Below, in pieces: positions 21,941-33,389 of a DNA stretch of 64,000 nt. The position numbers and the translations under genes are program-made. Every line of letters begins with the position of its first letter. Position 1 is the stretch's first letter. Origin of the DNA: Orychophragmus violaceus (taxonomy: Eukaryota; Streptophyta; Magnoliopsida; Brassicales; Brassicaceae). Below the pieces are notes generated by a model, which was not told the DNA's origin, did not search any database, and was given only the letters and a program-made list of their open reading frames with translations. The stretch is from assembly GCA_030180135.1 (NCBI GenBank), contig CM058237.1, forward strand, positions 40,507,126-40,571,125, given 5' to 3'.

Positions 21941-22317
21941 TGAATAGAGGTGAATTCGTGGCCATGCGTTTGTTTCTCGCAAAGAATGGAATCGCTCATC
22001 TAACCACTCCTCAACACACCCCAAAACATAATGGCATGGCTGAAAAAAGACATATACACATCGTTGAGACTGGTCTTGCCTTACTTTCACATGCCGACAT
22101 TCTATCAACGTATTGGTCTTACTATTTTGCTACAACAATGTATCTCATAAACAAAGTCAAAACGCCAGCACTTCAAAGGATCACCATATGCGTTGTTATT
22201 AACATGGAACTCAACTACGCCAAGCTCAAGACCTTTGGATGCTTGTGTTATCCCTGGATCAAGCCTTATGGTCAAAACAAGTTCAGCCTAAAGTCCACAC
22301 CCTGTGTATTTCTTGGT

Positions 22318-22399
<82 letters not shown>

Positions 22400-22608
22400 G
22401 TTCTTTTCTATGTCTTGATGTTAGTTCTTCACGTGTTTATGTCTCTCGACATATCCTTTTGCATGAGTTAATCTTTCCGTTTTCCTCTCTCTTTTCTTGG
22501 TTGATATCCTGCATTTCCTTTGCTTCTTATTTATCTGACACTTTTGCAGCTTCTTTAATACCTACATTGCCTTGGCTCGGTCACGCATCACCATCCTCGC
22601 CTGTGTGA
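21941..22608 (+). pseudogene. Copia integrase C-terminal fragment with TC expansion
   Basis: The frame encodes the integrase catalytic end: the glutamate region lies in HNGMAEKRHIHIVETGLALL, and the rest matches copia integrase into CVFLGYS. At 22321 the frame enters the (TC)38 tract, read as Ser-Leu repeats, and continues with LCLDVSSSRVYVSRH, the usual sequence after that point. The reading frame is thus interrupted only by the repeat. Truncated at the 5' side by the CACTA end. Confidence 0.8.
22321..22396 (+). repeat. (TC)38 microsatellite
   Basis: Seventy-six bases of perfect TC repeat inside the old copia integrase region. Confidence 0.97.
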
Positions 22609-23149
22609 ACTCCTCTCATGTTCTAGGTTCTTTACATGAGACTGCAGAGATTATCATATAACGTCAAATACAAGCAGAGGACTCAACAGTGCCAGACTCA
22701 TCAACTGACACTTTAATTAAACACTCAATATAACCTACAACAGTCTCTGTGACAATACTCGGTTAAAACTCAACAAGACTCTCAAAACCTCCCGCAAGAA
22801 CATGAATCATATGAAAAACGCCAAACCAGTTGCTACTTCAATGTCATCGACGCAAGAACTTACTCTCACATCTGGCGCTGCTCTCTTTATCCCTACCTCC
22901 GAAAGGGAAACTATCATGCAGTCTTCAATATTTGGCTATGACACGTCCTGACAAAGCCTTAGCAGTGAATAGGCTTTCTCAGTTTATGCATCGTCCGACC
23001 AACATTCGTGAAGAAGCAGTGAAAAGGGTTATGTGGTATCTAGCAGGAATCTCAAACATGTGAATCTTCTTCTCTTTTTCAACTTCCTTCACCATTCATG
23101 CTTATTCGATGTGGTCTAGGATCACGATAAGACGATTATACTTCAACTA

Positions 23150-23568
23150 AAGGTCATGTGGTTTATCTTGGAAAACAGCCAATATCCTGGTCATATAAGA
23201 AGCAACAGAGTGACGCATTGTCCTCTACGGAGGAAAAATATCGAGCAGTTTCAACCGAAGCGTCTGAAGTCTAGTGGATCATGTCACTTATGTCTGAACT
23301 TTACCTTTGGTCAACTAAAACTCCAAACATTTATTGCGGCAATGTCGGAGCCACCTACTTATGTGCTAATCTAATATTTCACTCTCGGATGACGCATGTA
23401 GCTATAGCATATCACTTTGTTCACGAAAGAGTACAAAACAAGTGCCTTCGAGTCTGTCATATCAATTCCGCAGATCAATTGGCAGACACACTTACCAAGC
23501 CTGTACCTCGGCTTGGATTTCACACTCTAGCTAACAAGATTAGACTCTTTAAAGAAAATCCATCTTGA
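23150..23568 (+). pseudogene. Copia RNase H fragment
   Basis: Joined across frames it shows TKGHVVYLGKQPISWSYKKQ, SSTEEKYRAVSTEASEV, a stop, then NVGATYLCANLIFHSRMTH, HFVHERVQ and SADQLADTLTKPVPR. The usual catalytic Asp before NVGA is replaced by Gly (YCGNVGA). The last open part (23281-23568) ends at the polypurine stretch. Confidence 0.8.
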
Positions 23569-23574
23569 GGGGGC

Positions 23575-23750
23575 ATAATAGTATAAGTTATGTTTATCTC
23601 TTCGTAATGTTTTACTTATCTCTTAAAGGAGATCATCTCAAAAAGATTCATTCTTATCATGTAAAGATTACATTATAATGTGTATATAAATACACAAGAG
23701 TACATCAATAAAGTTGGGATCTCTAAATATTATATTTTATAGGTCTATGG
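23575..23750 (+). repeat. Probable 3' LTR remnant of the decayed copia element
   Basis: Follows the polypurine stretch; has a TATA-like box (TGTATATAAATACAC, about 23680) and AATAAAG (about 23708). The outer boundary is not defined and no second LTR is seen. Confidence 0.45.
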
Positions 23751-24169
23751 ACAATATGGATTTTCTGAGACATGACATTCTCTTCAGTTTGAATACTTCT
23801 CTTTAGTTATCTAATTTTAAGTTGAGAATCCTGTAATTTTAAGAACATCATCAAGATTGTAACCATTTAGACAGTACTTAGGAAAAAAGTGTAAAGTATG
23901 TATATCCAAATTGGAAGAAAAATTGGTGTGGTCAAGTGGATACTAATGGAATTTTGATTTTCGACCTTCATGTCTCGTGTTCATAACCCAAGTAGCTCAT
24001 TTTTCATTTTATAAAAAATAGACAAGAAAATTCTTGTAAGTTAGCAGTAGGTCAAATACAATGTTACAAGAGCCGATCTTGATTTTTAGAAAGCCACAAA
24101 ATAGGAAAAAGAAAAAACCACCTTAACATCTTAAGTTTTGAATATCTTGTGGATAATTTTCTTTTTAAT
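23751..24169. other. Intergenic, nothing recognised
   Basis: AT-rich sequence with only short ORFs; no repeat or gene signature found. Confidence 0.4.
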
Positions 24170-24600
24170 TTAACTACTACACCAATGAGATATTTTCAAG
24201 TTTGGAACCAAAATTATAGTAATAGAAATGAAGGTTTGAGAACATGGGTTTTGCAGGAAATTGATAATCACATGGGGTTTTTGAACCGTCGGGTTAGTCA
24301 CTCGACCTATGATAGAAAACTTATTAGCTTTAATCAACACCGTACTGTCCGAGCTGGGGATCCTCACTGGAGATCTTCTTGAAGGAGGTTTAGAACCCAT
24401 ATGCCATTTCTCTTTCTCTTGACGCGAAACATTTCTCGCCATGGAGGAAAATCACGTCGAGCGAACAAGGGAGTGGTATACTTAAAAATACCTCAAGGGG
24501 AGGTAAGGAAGCTAGAACAAAAAATAAAACAAGCCTGCACACAACAATAATTGTAGTTATAGCAACTAAAAGGATGGAATTTTCGATGAAAGACGCATGA
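24170..24600 (-). pseudogene. LINE ORF1 N-terminal fragment
   Basis: The minus-strand ORF from 24442 begins MARNVSRQEKEKWHMGS and continues VRIPSSDSTVLIKANKF, then IGRVTNPTVQKP. This resembles the start of plant L1-type ORF1 proteins with a DUF4283 domain. Similarity ends after about 65 codons; the rest of the ORF is unrelated sequence. The upstream part to about 24600 may be the LINE 5' untranslated region. Confidence 0.5.
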
Positions 24601-26120
24601 AGAAGATATCCTTAGAGCTTCCAGAAACGCAGTCAAAACCCCTTCTGAAATGGTCTTCTTTTCGAGTTAGAATCACACACACCCAACTCCTTTCTTCAAT
24701 ATGCAACATAGAACTCCTTCCTTACACCGAAATACAACATTTTATCGGACCAAATATTTAAAGGAGTAAAAAATTTTGGTCGGAAAATCAGAGCTGCGGC
24801 GGAGAAAAGGACAGGTGCGTCATCCGTACGAAGTGGTTAAGGCGGTACACAGAAATCGAAATCGGCATTAGGGAGGGGCGCGAAAAAACGAGTTAGGCGT
24901 TGTGCGGCATCGAAACTTGTGTTTGGGAGCTTCCTCTCTCTACACTTTCTCTCTTAAACAAAATCGTATGTGTTTTTAATATATTTTTACTAATTATATC
25001 GTTATACCGTCCCCTTCTTCTCTACTTTGGCGATATCCAAAAATCAGTTTTTGGTCTCTCTAATTTGCATAGTTTGCCGTCGACATGTGTCAGTAGCATT
25101 TGTTTTTTTTTTCAATTTGCCTTTAATTTTTAATAATTCTGGCTTTGATTATCTGTTTCGTTATTTAAATCTATTGTTTTTATTTTGTATATGGATTTCT
25201 AGCCACATGCTTTATCCATCCAAATAACTTTTTTTGGTTATCATCCCATGCAAAAGTTTATTCTTTCATAAGATAGAATTTGCAAATTATGAACCACTCA
25301 AAACCGGTTATTCCTCACTTTGTGGGTGGCAGCAATTATGTTATCCGATGGCAGCGTGGAGATTTTATCAGGAATCAACCACCTTCTGTCTGTTATCTCT
25401 AACACTGGATCCAATATTCCAGTGTGATGAGCGGTTAGCAATTTGGGATCTGAGAATATCTAACCTACAAAGAAGAAATGAATCAATGCACGAGAGAAGG
25501 CAACAAAATAGTGTAAGAAAAGATGTGGTTGCAGAACAAGAATATTTTAGGGATAGATATCGGATTTTACCATTCTCACCTTGGAATTTCATGGAAAAAA
25601 TTGAAAGCAACATGAGGAAAGAAAAATCTTGACATATACATAAAATATTTTGGTTTCAATAAAGAGTCAAGGGTCACATATATCATCAATAATATTTATA
25701 ATTTTATTTATCAAAATAATGTTGAGTGCAGTTTGAAGTTTCATCAGAAAGATGATAGCCAAAGAAGAATATGTGAAGGAGGGAACACATCAAATTTCTT
25801 ATGTTATTCTATAAAACTTTCGGTTACTCGCCACTCATTCATCAAAATTATTTCATTTTTCTATATTTGGATTAACGGTTGAATTAAGATCGTATATGTA
25901 TCTTGTAAACTTTTTATAATATTAATGTATATGATTTATCGAAAAATATATATTTTTAATAGTATCATAAATTTAAATCATATTCTATGCCCAATACCAC
26001 AAACTTTCGAGAGAATAAAACTTTGTAAAATCATTGAAATTTCTATAAAATGGCGAAAAGCGTTTGAAAGAAATAGAATGAAACAGTGCAAGTGTGCAAC
26101 AAAAACGGTCAGCAGTGTGC
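24601..26120. other. Unassigned interval with one 132-codon ORF
   Basis: The largest ORF is 25234-25632 on the plus strand. It has a charged C-terminal half (ERRQQNSVRKDVVAEQEY) but no domain I recognise and no clear promoter. The surroundings are AT-rich and I see no LTR, inverted terminal repeat or target duplication. Confidence 0.3.
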
Positions 26121-26124
26121 TTAT

Positions 26125-26775
26125 GCGTTCGGTTCTTTGGTTCATTTTTTTAGTTTTTCGTTCTTTTGGATATAGAGATATAGAAACATTCAAGTATTTA
26201 CGAAATTCGAGTTGGTTTCGATTCATTTAGGATAATAAGCTTGGGAACTAGCTATTACCCGAAAAATTGGGTTTTGTTCAATTACGGTTCGGTTCGATTC
26301 TTTCGGTTAATTCCTGGTTTTAGGTAAAAATTCGAGTACTTCAGAAAAAAATTGGGTAATTCGGATATCTCGGATAAAAATCGGGTTCTTTCCGGTGTTT
26401 CGGTCGGGTTCTTTCGAATAATTCGGTTTTCTTGATAAAATCCAGCTAATTTTGGTTATCAGTTACTTTAAATTTAAATATAACTAATATTTGTAGGTGT
26501 ACAAATTATATTTCCGTTAGTTCGGGTAGTCATTCAGTTCTCGATTTGGTTCCGGTTTGATTTGTTTGTTTCAGATATGAAAATATAGGAATTATTCGAG
26601 TATTTAAGAAATTCGCATCGATTTCGGTTACGGTTCTGGTTCGATTTGGTTATTTCAGATATGAATTTATGAATCATTCAGGTATTTATAAAATTCGAAT
26701 TGGTTCTGGTTACGGTTCTTTCGGTTCGATTATGTTTAATTTTTTGGTTTTCGGTTTTTATGTTCACCAATAATG
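26125..26775. repeat. TTCGGTTCGGTT-rich degenerate repeat
   Basis: A roughly 650-bp block of variations on TTCGGTTCGGTT and ATTCGAGTATTT, with two long related halves near 26160-26340 and 26520-26770. Such composition is common in short non-autonomous DNA elements of Brassicaceae. No target duplication was found, so the class is open. Confidence 0.45.
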
Positions 26776-26820
26776 GAAGAGAAGAAGTAGAGATGCTAGC
26801 TTAGCTGGCTGTAATGGATC

Positions 26821-27012
26821 TGGGCTTAAATTGATAACGAGCCCAATACTATTATCTCAATTGTAGGCTGATGTGGTAATTTAGTCAACATGTTGTAGTG
26901 CCTCCCTTTGTGATTGGTCATCATTGACGTTTCTTTGATCGTTTATTTTCTCTCTAAAATAAAACAAAAGCTGTGCGATTGAGATCGTGGAAAGCAAGCA
27001 ACGATCATCGCC
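26821..27012 (+). promoter_or_regulatory. Probable SEC61 gamma promoter
   Basis: Upstream of the ATG are TGGGCT (26821-26826) and its inverse GCCCAA (26841-26846), elements typical of plant housekeeping promoters, a reverse CCAAT box (ATTGG, 26913-26917) and a TGACGT core (26925-26930), a class of site used by bZIP factors including stress-response ones. Binding is inferred from motif only. Confidence 0.5.
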
Positions 27013-27311
27013 ATGGACGCCATCGATTCCGTCGTCGATCCTCTCAGAGACTTCGCTAAGGATAGCATTCGTCTCGTTAAGCGTTGTCACAAACCAGATC
27101 GCAAAGGTATTGTTCGTTCACTACCTGAATTGAAATCTATGATTCTACTAGACAGATCTGTGTTAAGCTACGATGGATTTGATTTTGTGTTGTAGAATTC
27201 ACGAAAGTTGCTGTTCGTACGGCGATTGGATTTGTAGTGATGGGATTCGTCGGCTTCTTTGTGAAGCTCATCTTTATTCCGATCAATAACATCATCGTCG
27301 GTGCCACTTAG
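27013..27311 (+). CDS. SEC61G: Protein transport protein SEC61 gamma subunit, two coding exons
   Basis: Exon 1 is 27013-27106 and exon 2 is 27196-27311, joined across a GT-AG intron (27107-27195) in phase 1; the spliced protein is 69 residues, the normal plant length. It begins [18 protein letters not shown], has a basic stretch [14 protein letters not shown] before the membrane segment, and a single hydrophobic span ([17 protein letters not shown]) near the C-terminus: a tail-anchored subunit of the ER protein-conducting channel with SEC61 alpha and beta. Without splicing the frame reads into the intron. No damage is seen. It is the only clearly functional host gene in the window. Confidence 0.95.
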
Positions 27312-28230
27312 GTAATTTCCTTCTTTTTTTCCATCAATTTCTTCGATTTTTTAATGTTTGAAGAATTCTAGTTGCATATGTGAATGATGTTGATGATTAT
27401 TTGCCTATCGATGGAATTGCTCATAATGGTTAAGTTGATTGGATCGTAGGATCAATTCTTGTGTTTCATTCTTAAGGACCCATCATCATTCTCTTGTGAT
27501 TGATTTATACGTATGTGAAATAAAAAAGTGTTTGATCTGACCGAAAATTAGCTGGAGACTAAGAAAGCGAAAAACCAATTTGTATTGCAGACTTTGAAGT
27601 TGGGTCTTTATTGTTTTACTTCCAAGTTTAGGCCTTTGTAGTTTGTACGTAGTCTTCTTTGTAATCCTTTCAGTTACTACTATGTGGTTCATGTATCTTT
27701 CATACTTAGCAAATATTTCAAATCATTTTGTTCATCATTTGGGTGATGTCGAAAAGAAAAGCTTTATGTTGAGTAAATTCAATATCTGAGTCTGAAGCAC
27801 TTCAAATTCAGTGGGAATATTGTTGGTAAAAGAAAGTAGATAGAAACCGTAGTTGTTTGATTGCAGTCATACGGTGGTACCAGTCTAGAATCTGATAATG
27901 TAACATATTTGTGTTGAGCATTTGTCTTTCAAGTGAAGATGGTTATAAATGAAATTTGACATGATGATGTGAGAACTATTTGTTTGGTTTTACTTTGGGA
28001 ACTACTCTTCTAAGTCTTTTGTTTTGTGTGTGTTTTCAGGAAGCAAAAGAAGAGAATGTGAGAAAGGCAAAAAAAAAAAAAAAAGGAGTTTTGAGAAAGG
28101 AAATATTACATCTTTGCTGTCTCAACAAGTCACAAAAGTCAGTTCTATGTTTTATGTAATCGGATTTCATTTGTTTCTATGTTTTTTTTTGGTTCACAAC
28201 TGGAAAAATGGGACTTGTCTTGAATGAAGA
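27312..28230 (+). other. SEC61 gamma 3' region with a probable 3'-UTR intron
   Basis: GTAATT follows directly after the TAG stop (27309-27311). A pyrimidine-rich acceptor TGTTTTCAG ends at 28039, giving a possible 728-bp intron in the 3' untranslated region, with a terminal exon starting at 28040. The exon start is A-rich. Splicing here is a prediction; the poly(A) site is not resolved. Confidence 0.5.
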
Positions 28231-28509
28231 GCAAACTAATTTAGAAAGTTATGGCCGAAGACTTAATAGAAGAAACACTTGGTTTTGTCTCTTCTCCCCC
28301 CCAATTGGTTAAAATATAGAAAGCTGTGATAATTAAATCGGATTTGGTTGTTTTTGAAAGTCATGCTCGTGAAATGCATTGCAAATACAGCACAAACTTT
28401 CTCGAGTTATATATGGTCTGCTATATATGATTTATGGTTTTAAGTCGTATTTGTAGGCATCAATTTTACTTTAATATCATTACAGTTTCTGATGGCCAAA
28501 ATACCATAG

Positions 28510-29264
28510 TAAGCGTGGGTGTTTGGGTATTCGGGTCGGGTCTATTTGGGTATAGGTATATTCGGGTAATGAAGTTTAGTATCTATACAGGTTCCGACCA
28601 AGTTTCGGTTTGGGTTCGGGTCGGGTCCTTTCGGGTCCGGGTCGGTTCGGTCCTAAAATTTTATACCCGTAAAATACCTGAAATAAACGGGTCCATTTCG
28701 GGTTCGGTTCGGTTTCAGATATTTTCGGTTCTTTATGAGTATTTTTTACCTAAAATACCTAGAAAAAATTAACCGAATCAAATTAAACAAATAATTTTCA
28801 TATGTCATTTCACCATAGTCTTCATTAGCACCATGCAGGAAGTTATCTCTGCTATTTTATGTCATATCCGTGTAAAAACGTATTAGTTAAACATTTATAC
28901 AACTGACTATATATATAACGTATAGTAACACAAGTCTTACTACGTCCAAAGAATAATCTCATACTTGAAGTTCCCCAAATATAAAATATAAAGTTCATTG
29001 ACACGAATGATGAAACTAAATGACTAATCCTAATGGCCAATAATGTTAAGGATAAACTTTTTTAGTAGGTTATTGTCTTTGATTCGAGTCTTCGGGTACC
29101 CGTTCGGGTTTCGGGTAAGTATCCGTACTCGTATCCATACCTACGGGTATGCTAGCTAAATACCCAATGGGGTAAAATGCTTATTTCGGTTCGGTTACAA
29201 GTTCAAATATTTTTTATCGGGTCCAGGTTCGGATATTCGGGTCCGGGTATTTTGTCCAGACCTA
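28510..29264. mobile_element. hAT-type short non-autonomous element
   Basis: The 755-bp block is flanked by an exact 8-bp duplication TACCATAG (28502-28509 and 29265-29272), the hAT length. Its ends are imperfect inverted repeats (TAAGCGTGGGTG versus TAGGTCTGGACA), and GGGTTCGGGT-rich arms point inwards on both sides. No transposase ORF. It lies about 0.3 kb beyond the SEC61 gamma 3' end. Confidence 0.72.
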
Positions 29265-29354
29265 TACCATAGTGTCTGAAATGTTAATTCAATTATTTTC
29301 AGTTCTTTTTTATTTTTTGATCAAACTATGACATTCATTAGTCAAAGCTCCAAA

Positions 29355-29690
29355 CTAGGGAGAGTTTACAAGAGAAAAGACAGCATTCTTGGCCAACAAA
29401 TTAGCCGCAACATTGTTTAAATGCAGAATGAAGCTAGAAAAGATAGAATCAAGGGAGGTACAAAGAACATGAATGTCATGTACCAACCCTTGAATTTCAA
29501 CATAAGGGTTGTGACTGGACAACATTATGATGAGGGATTTACAATCCGAGAAGATCCTCAAAGATTTAAATCCTGACGAAACTGCATCTTGGAGTGCAGC
29601 CTTTACCACTAAAGTCTCATCAACAAAGGAAGAGGAGACAAATATGCGGTTTGAGGAGTTAATTTTGATTTGATTCAGACCTGCATCCAA
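29355..29690 (-). pseudogene. LINE G RNase H fragment
   Basis: Motifs DAGL..., VVKAALQDAVSSGFKSLRIFSDCKSLI and LHLNNVAANLLAKNAV match the RNase H domain found at the ORF2 C-terminus of many plant L1 elements. The first catalytic region is weak. It ends near the LINE 3' end. Confidence 0.7.
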
Positions 29691-29903
29691 TAAAACTCAT
29701 CCAAATCTGCCTTTGCGATCCGCCATTCCACACAAAGACAACGAAACACTGTCTAGTATGGGGATGACCCGGGGTTGGGAGGGAGTGTTGGGGGCGGCAG
29801 GGAATCAGAGAAGAAGTCAGTGGCGAGGGGCGAGCTGGGCAAAGGGTCTGAGACTTTTGCCATAATATGGCTTCCATCAGAGCTTTTAATAAGATCTCTT
29901 CTT

Positions 29904-30623
29904 CTAAAAAGGTTTTATTACCAAATAACAGAGCGTTCCTATTCTTCCATAACATCCAGTAGATCTAAGGGTGAAAGGCATTCGACGACAATCATGTAGG
30001 GGGAGGAGTTTTAGACCCAAGTTCGACTGAAGGAGCACATCGATTGAGCTTACCTCACATGCAGGCTTGCCTAGAGAAAGAACTAAATCCCATACACGAG
30101 TAGCAAACGGACATTGAATCAGTACATGGAGTTCAGTCTCAGGTTCACCACAACGCAAACAAGAATTTACACTGACTACACCCCGAGAGGCGAGGTTCGA
30201 GCCTACGGGTAGAGCTCTACTTTTCACTTTCCATAGGAAGTGCTTCAGTTTTGGAGTAGTATGCAGCTGCCAAATCGCTTTCTTCCAGGGGAAGACATCG
30301 TGACCAGTCGGGTGAGAATGAAGCTTGAATAGCACATAACCAGATTTTGTAGAGTAAGAGCCTGATTTTTTCGATAGCCAGACAAATTGATCTATCATAC
30401 TATAAGAACTCGAATTTAATTGGCGTATTAACTCATCATAGTGAGGCAAATGCAACATGATTGCAGTAAAATTCCATTCCACACTAGAAGGGGTGGAAAT
30501 TAGTAAGTCACTAACCCGAAGATCTTTGTTATCAAACGTTTGAGGTCCTATGGGTGTGGTGGGTTTCGTCATTGATAACCACGGTTCAGACCGGATATTC
30601 ACGCTTTCCCCATAACCTAACAC
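29904..30623 (-). pseudogene. LINE G zinc-finger (zf-RVT) region
   Basis: Contains YSTKSGYVLF, KLKHFLWKVKSRALPVGSNLASRG, then CLRCGEPETELHVLIQCPFATRVWD, the CxxC...H...C arrangement of the zf-RVT domain in plant LINE ORF2 proteins. The upstream part in another frame (30973-30617) has FWWDNKPELKKICWVSWDRLTLPKSVGGLGC. Confidence 0.8.
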
Positions 30624-32170
30624 CCAACCGAGACCTTTCTTGAGAACTTCCCGGCCTGAGATAATTCCCTTCCAGCCGTGGGAGCTCGATGTTGATGTTG
30701 AACAGTCGCAGAGTGGCAGAATTTTCCTAGCAGAGATTGACCGAGGAGGGAGTCAGGGAACTTCAAAATCCTCCACGCCAGTTTAGCTAGGAGAGCAACG
30801 TTAAAATGCGATATTTCCATGCACCCAAGCCCGCCAACACTTTTTGGTAAGGTTAGACGATCCCAAGAAACCCAACAGATCTTCTTTAACTCTGGTTTGT
30901 TGTCCCACCAAAACCAGGTAAGAACAAATTGTATTTGCTTATAGAGAGATATTGGAAGTTTAAAGCAGGACATAGCTTAAGCGGGGTGAGTTGCCAGGAC
31001 TGATTTGAGCAAGACTTGCTTACCCGCTCCTGAGAGAAACTGGGAGGTCCAGCTATGTGCTCTTTGGCGAATACGGTCCACAATACTTGAGAAAATGTCC
31101 TTCTTTCTTCGACCAAAGTGTTCGGATAGTCCTAAATATTTCCCAATGTCCCCTTCCGTTTTAATTTGGAGAATGTCCTTTACTCTTATTCTAACAACAA
31201 TTGGCGTCTTGGACGAGAATGTAATAGACGACTTTAGTAAGTTAATGCATTGCTCGGACGTCTGTTCGTACTTCTAAAGGATAATAGACAGAGAATCACA
31301 ACTTTTTGATCTGTTTTTGAGAAGAACATAGTATCATCGGCAAACAGGAGGTGGTTTATGTTTGGTAAGCTCCGAGCCACTTTTAGCCTTTTAGGTTCCT
31401 CTCACTTGAGCATCACGGAAAAGTGCAGACAGAACTTCTGTTCAGAGTATAAAGAGGTAGGGGGAAAGAGGGTCGCCCTGTCTCAATCCTCGGGAAAGTA
31501 TCACTTTACCCTGAGGTGCCCCATTAATGAGGAAAGAATAAGAATCTAATCTAACATACTCCATGATCCAACTGATCCACACCTCTACAAACCCAAGTGT
31601 TCGGAAAACAACTTTAAAAAAATCTCATTTATTGCGGTCATAATCTTTGCTCATATCGGTTTTAACTGCCATTGAACATCGTTTCTTGGCTCCTAAACTA
31701 TGGAGATAGTAAAGGATCTCATGGGTGATCAGAACATTATCTGAGATGGCTCTCCCCGAAACAAATGCTAATTGGTGTTGAGAGATGAGTAGTGGAAGGA
31801 GCGGGTGGAGACGTTTCGTAAGCAACTTTGCTATAATCTTGTAGTGAGTAGTACAAAGGGAAATGGGCCTGTAATCGGAGACTTTCCTTGAACTTTTTAT
31901 TTTCGGAATGAGTCTTAAATGGGTTTCATTTTGCCTTGTATGCAGTAATCCCGTCTCGAAGAAACGTCTGATGTTGCGACAGATATCCGCTCCGATTATA
32001 TCCCAGAAAGAGTGATAAAACCCGGCTGAGAAGCCGTCCGGTCCAGGGGCTTTATCCGCATGAATTGAGAAAGCAGTAGCTTTAATTTCTGAGTCTGAAG
32101 GAATCAGAGCAAAGGATTCATTCATTTTCGAAGTGATGCACGGTGAAAGGACATCCTCAACTATACTCAA
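30617..32170 (-). pseudogene. LINE G reverse transcriptase
   Basis: The open part 32170-31625 carries DKAPGPDGFSAGFYHSFW, LIPKIKSSRKVSDYRPISLC and FVSGRAISDNVLI. Further pieces in other frames show GLRQGDPLSPYLFILC near 31480 and the catalytic box FADDTMFF near 31310-31340, still intact. Frameshifts at 31620 and elsewhere break the ORF. Confidence 0.8.
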
Positions 32171-32676
32171 CGACTCTATAGACTGCGGGTTAATATCGAT
32201 TGGTAATAATTGGAGATGGTTCGAATGATTTGATCCTCCTCAAAGACAGCCTCACCTCCATCATTTTCCAGCACCGCAAACTTATTTATAGCTCTTCTCC
32301 CTCTCGTAATTGCATGAAAGAAACTGGAGTTACGGTCACCGCATTGAAGCCATATTATTCGTCTCCTCTACCTCCAGTAAATTTTATCTTCCGCATATGC
32401 CGATTCCAAAAGCTTTGTCAACTCAGATATGCAAGACTGATCAGGGATCGGGTGAGAGAGAGCTTCTTCAAGCTTTAGTTGATTTGAATGGATGAATTCA
32501 GTACTGAGCTTATGTTGTAGTTTTGCACAGTCGACAATCGATTGTCTAGTTTTATCTAGCTTGACGATGATCGATATCGGGGAGGACTTGCAGCTTTGCT
32601 CGAAAATGGTACGCACTTCAGGTTTTTCCCGTAGGCATCGATCAAACCTGAAGCTTCCTTTACGAAGGATCTTAGA

Positions 32677-33365
32677 TTAATCGAAGTACAAGATGAGAGG
32701 ACGGTGATCAGAGCCTTCGAATCTTAGATATTTGCAACAGCCAGCCGAAAACAATTCAGACCAAGCGACATTAAACATAGCCTGGTCCAATCTGGATTGT
32801 ACGAAATGGTTATAACGGACTCCTTTCCAATATAGTGAGTTTCCGGAGTGCTGAAGATCCCAAAGTCCAACCTGGGAGAAAAAACTTCGAAAAACAAGGA
32901 ACCTTCCCATCTAGGAGGTCCACCTACTTTCTCAGAGTTTTCTAGGAGATCTTTGAAATCTCCCGTAATAAGCCAAATTGCTGATCTACCTTCGCCAATT
33001 AACATAAGTTTCTCCCAAAAGGCAGCTCAATTTTCATCATTGGGGATGCCATAAAGAAAGGTAATATAGGATGTTACATTTGTAACCACTATCTTCGTAT
33101 CAATGAAATTTGGAGACGAATGCAGGATTTCCAAAAGAGTATCTTCTTTCCAAGATAATTATAATCCTCCACTAAGGCCAATAGACGGAATTGTAAAGTG
33201 GTTACAATAGTCCTTATTTTTGATCAAATTATACACCGCTTCATCTTGGTTATTTGTTTCCATGAGGAACACAACATCCAGGGAAAACTTGGACCTGATT
33301 TCCCTCAATCTCCGAACTGTCAGGGGGTTCCCTATACACTGACAGTTCTAACTCGCACATGGTAA
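32677..33365 (-). pseudogene. LINE G AP-type endonuclease
   Basis: Starts with NPLTVRRLREI near 33330. It keeps LITGDFK (the usual GDFN has lost its Asn) and ends SDHRPLIL near 32690. The endonuclease nicks target DNA for LINE integration; the Asn loss and the frameshifts would disable it. Confidence 0.72.
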
Positions 33366-33389
33366 GAAAGAACGCTTTGCGTGGACCGA

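Larger units (their letters stand above)
21941..23575 (+). mobile_element. Decayed Ty1/copia element, pol remnant
   Basis: This is the 3' part of a copia pol with no 5' half. Integrase similarity runs 21941-22320 (RGEFVAMRLFLAKNGI, HTPKHNGMAEKRH, TYWSYYFATTMYLINK, KLKTFGCLCYPWIKPY, CVFLGYS). It then passes through a TC repeat, a deleted reverse-transcriptase region, the LQYLAMTRPDKALAVNRLSQFMHRP block (about 22925-23000) and RNase H (23150-23568). Stops and frameshifts throughout make it non-functional. A polypurine stretch TGAGGGGGC at 23566-23574 ends the internal region. Confidence 0.85.

Noticed and set aside
25234..25632. A host gene encoding a 132-residue protein
   Set aside because: No recognised domain, no promoter or splice context, and repeat-rich surroundings; kept only as an unassigned ORF.
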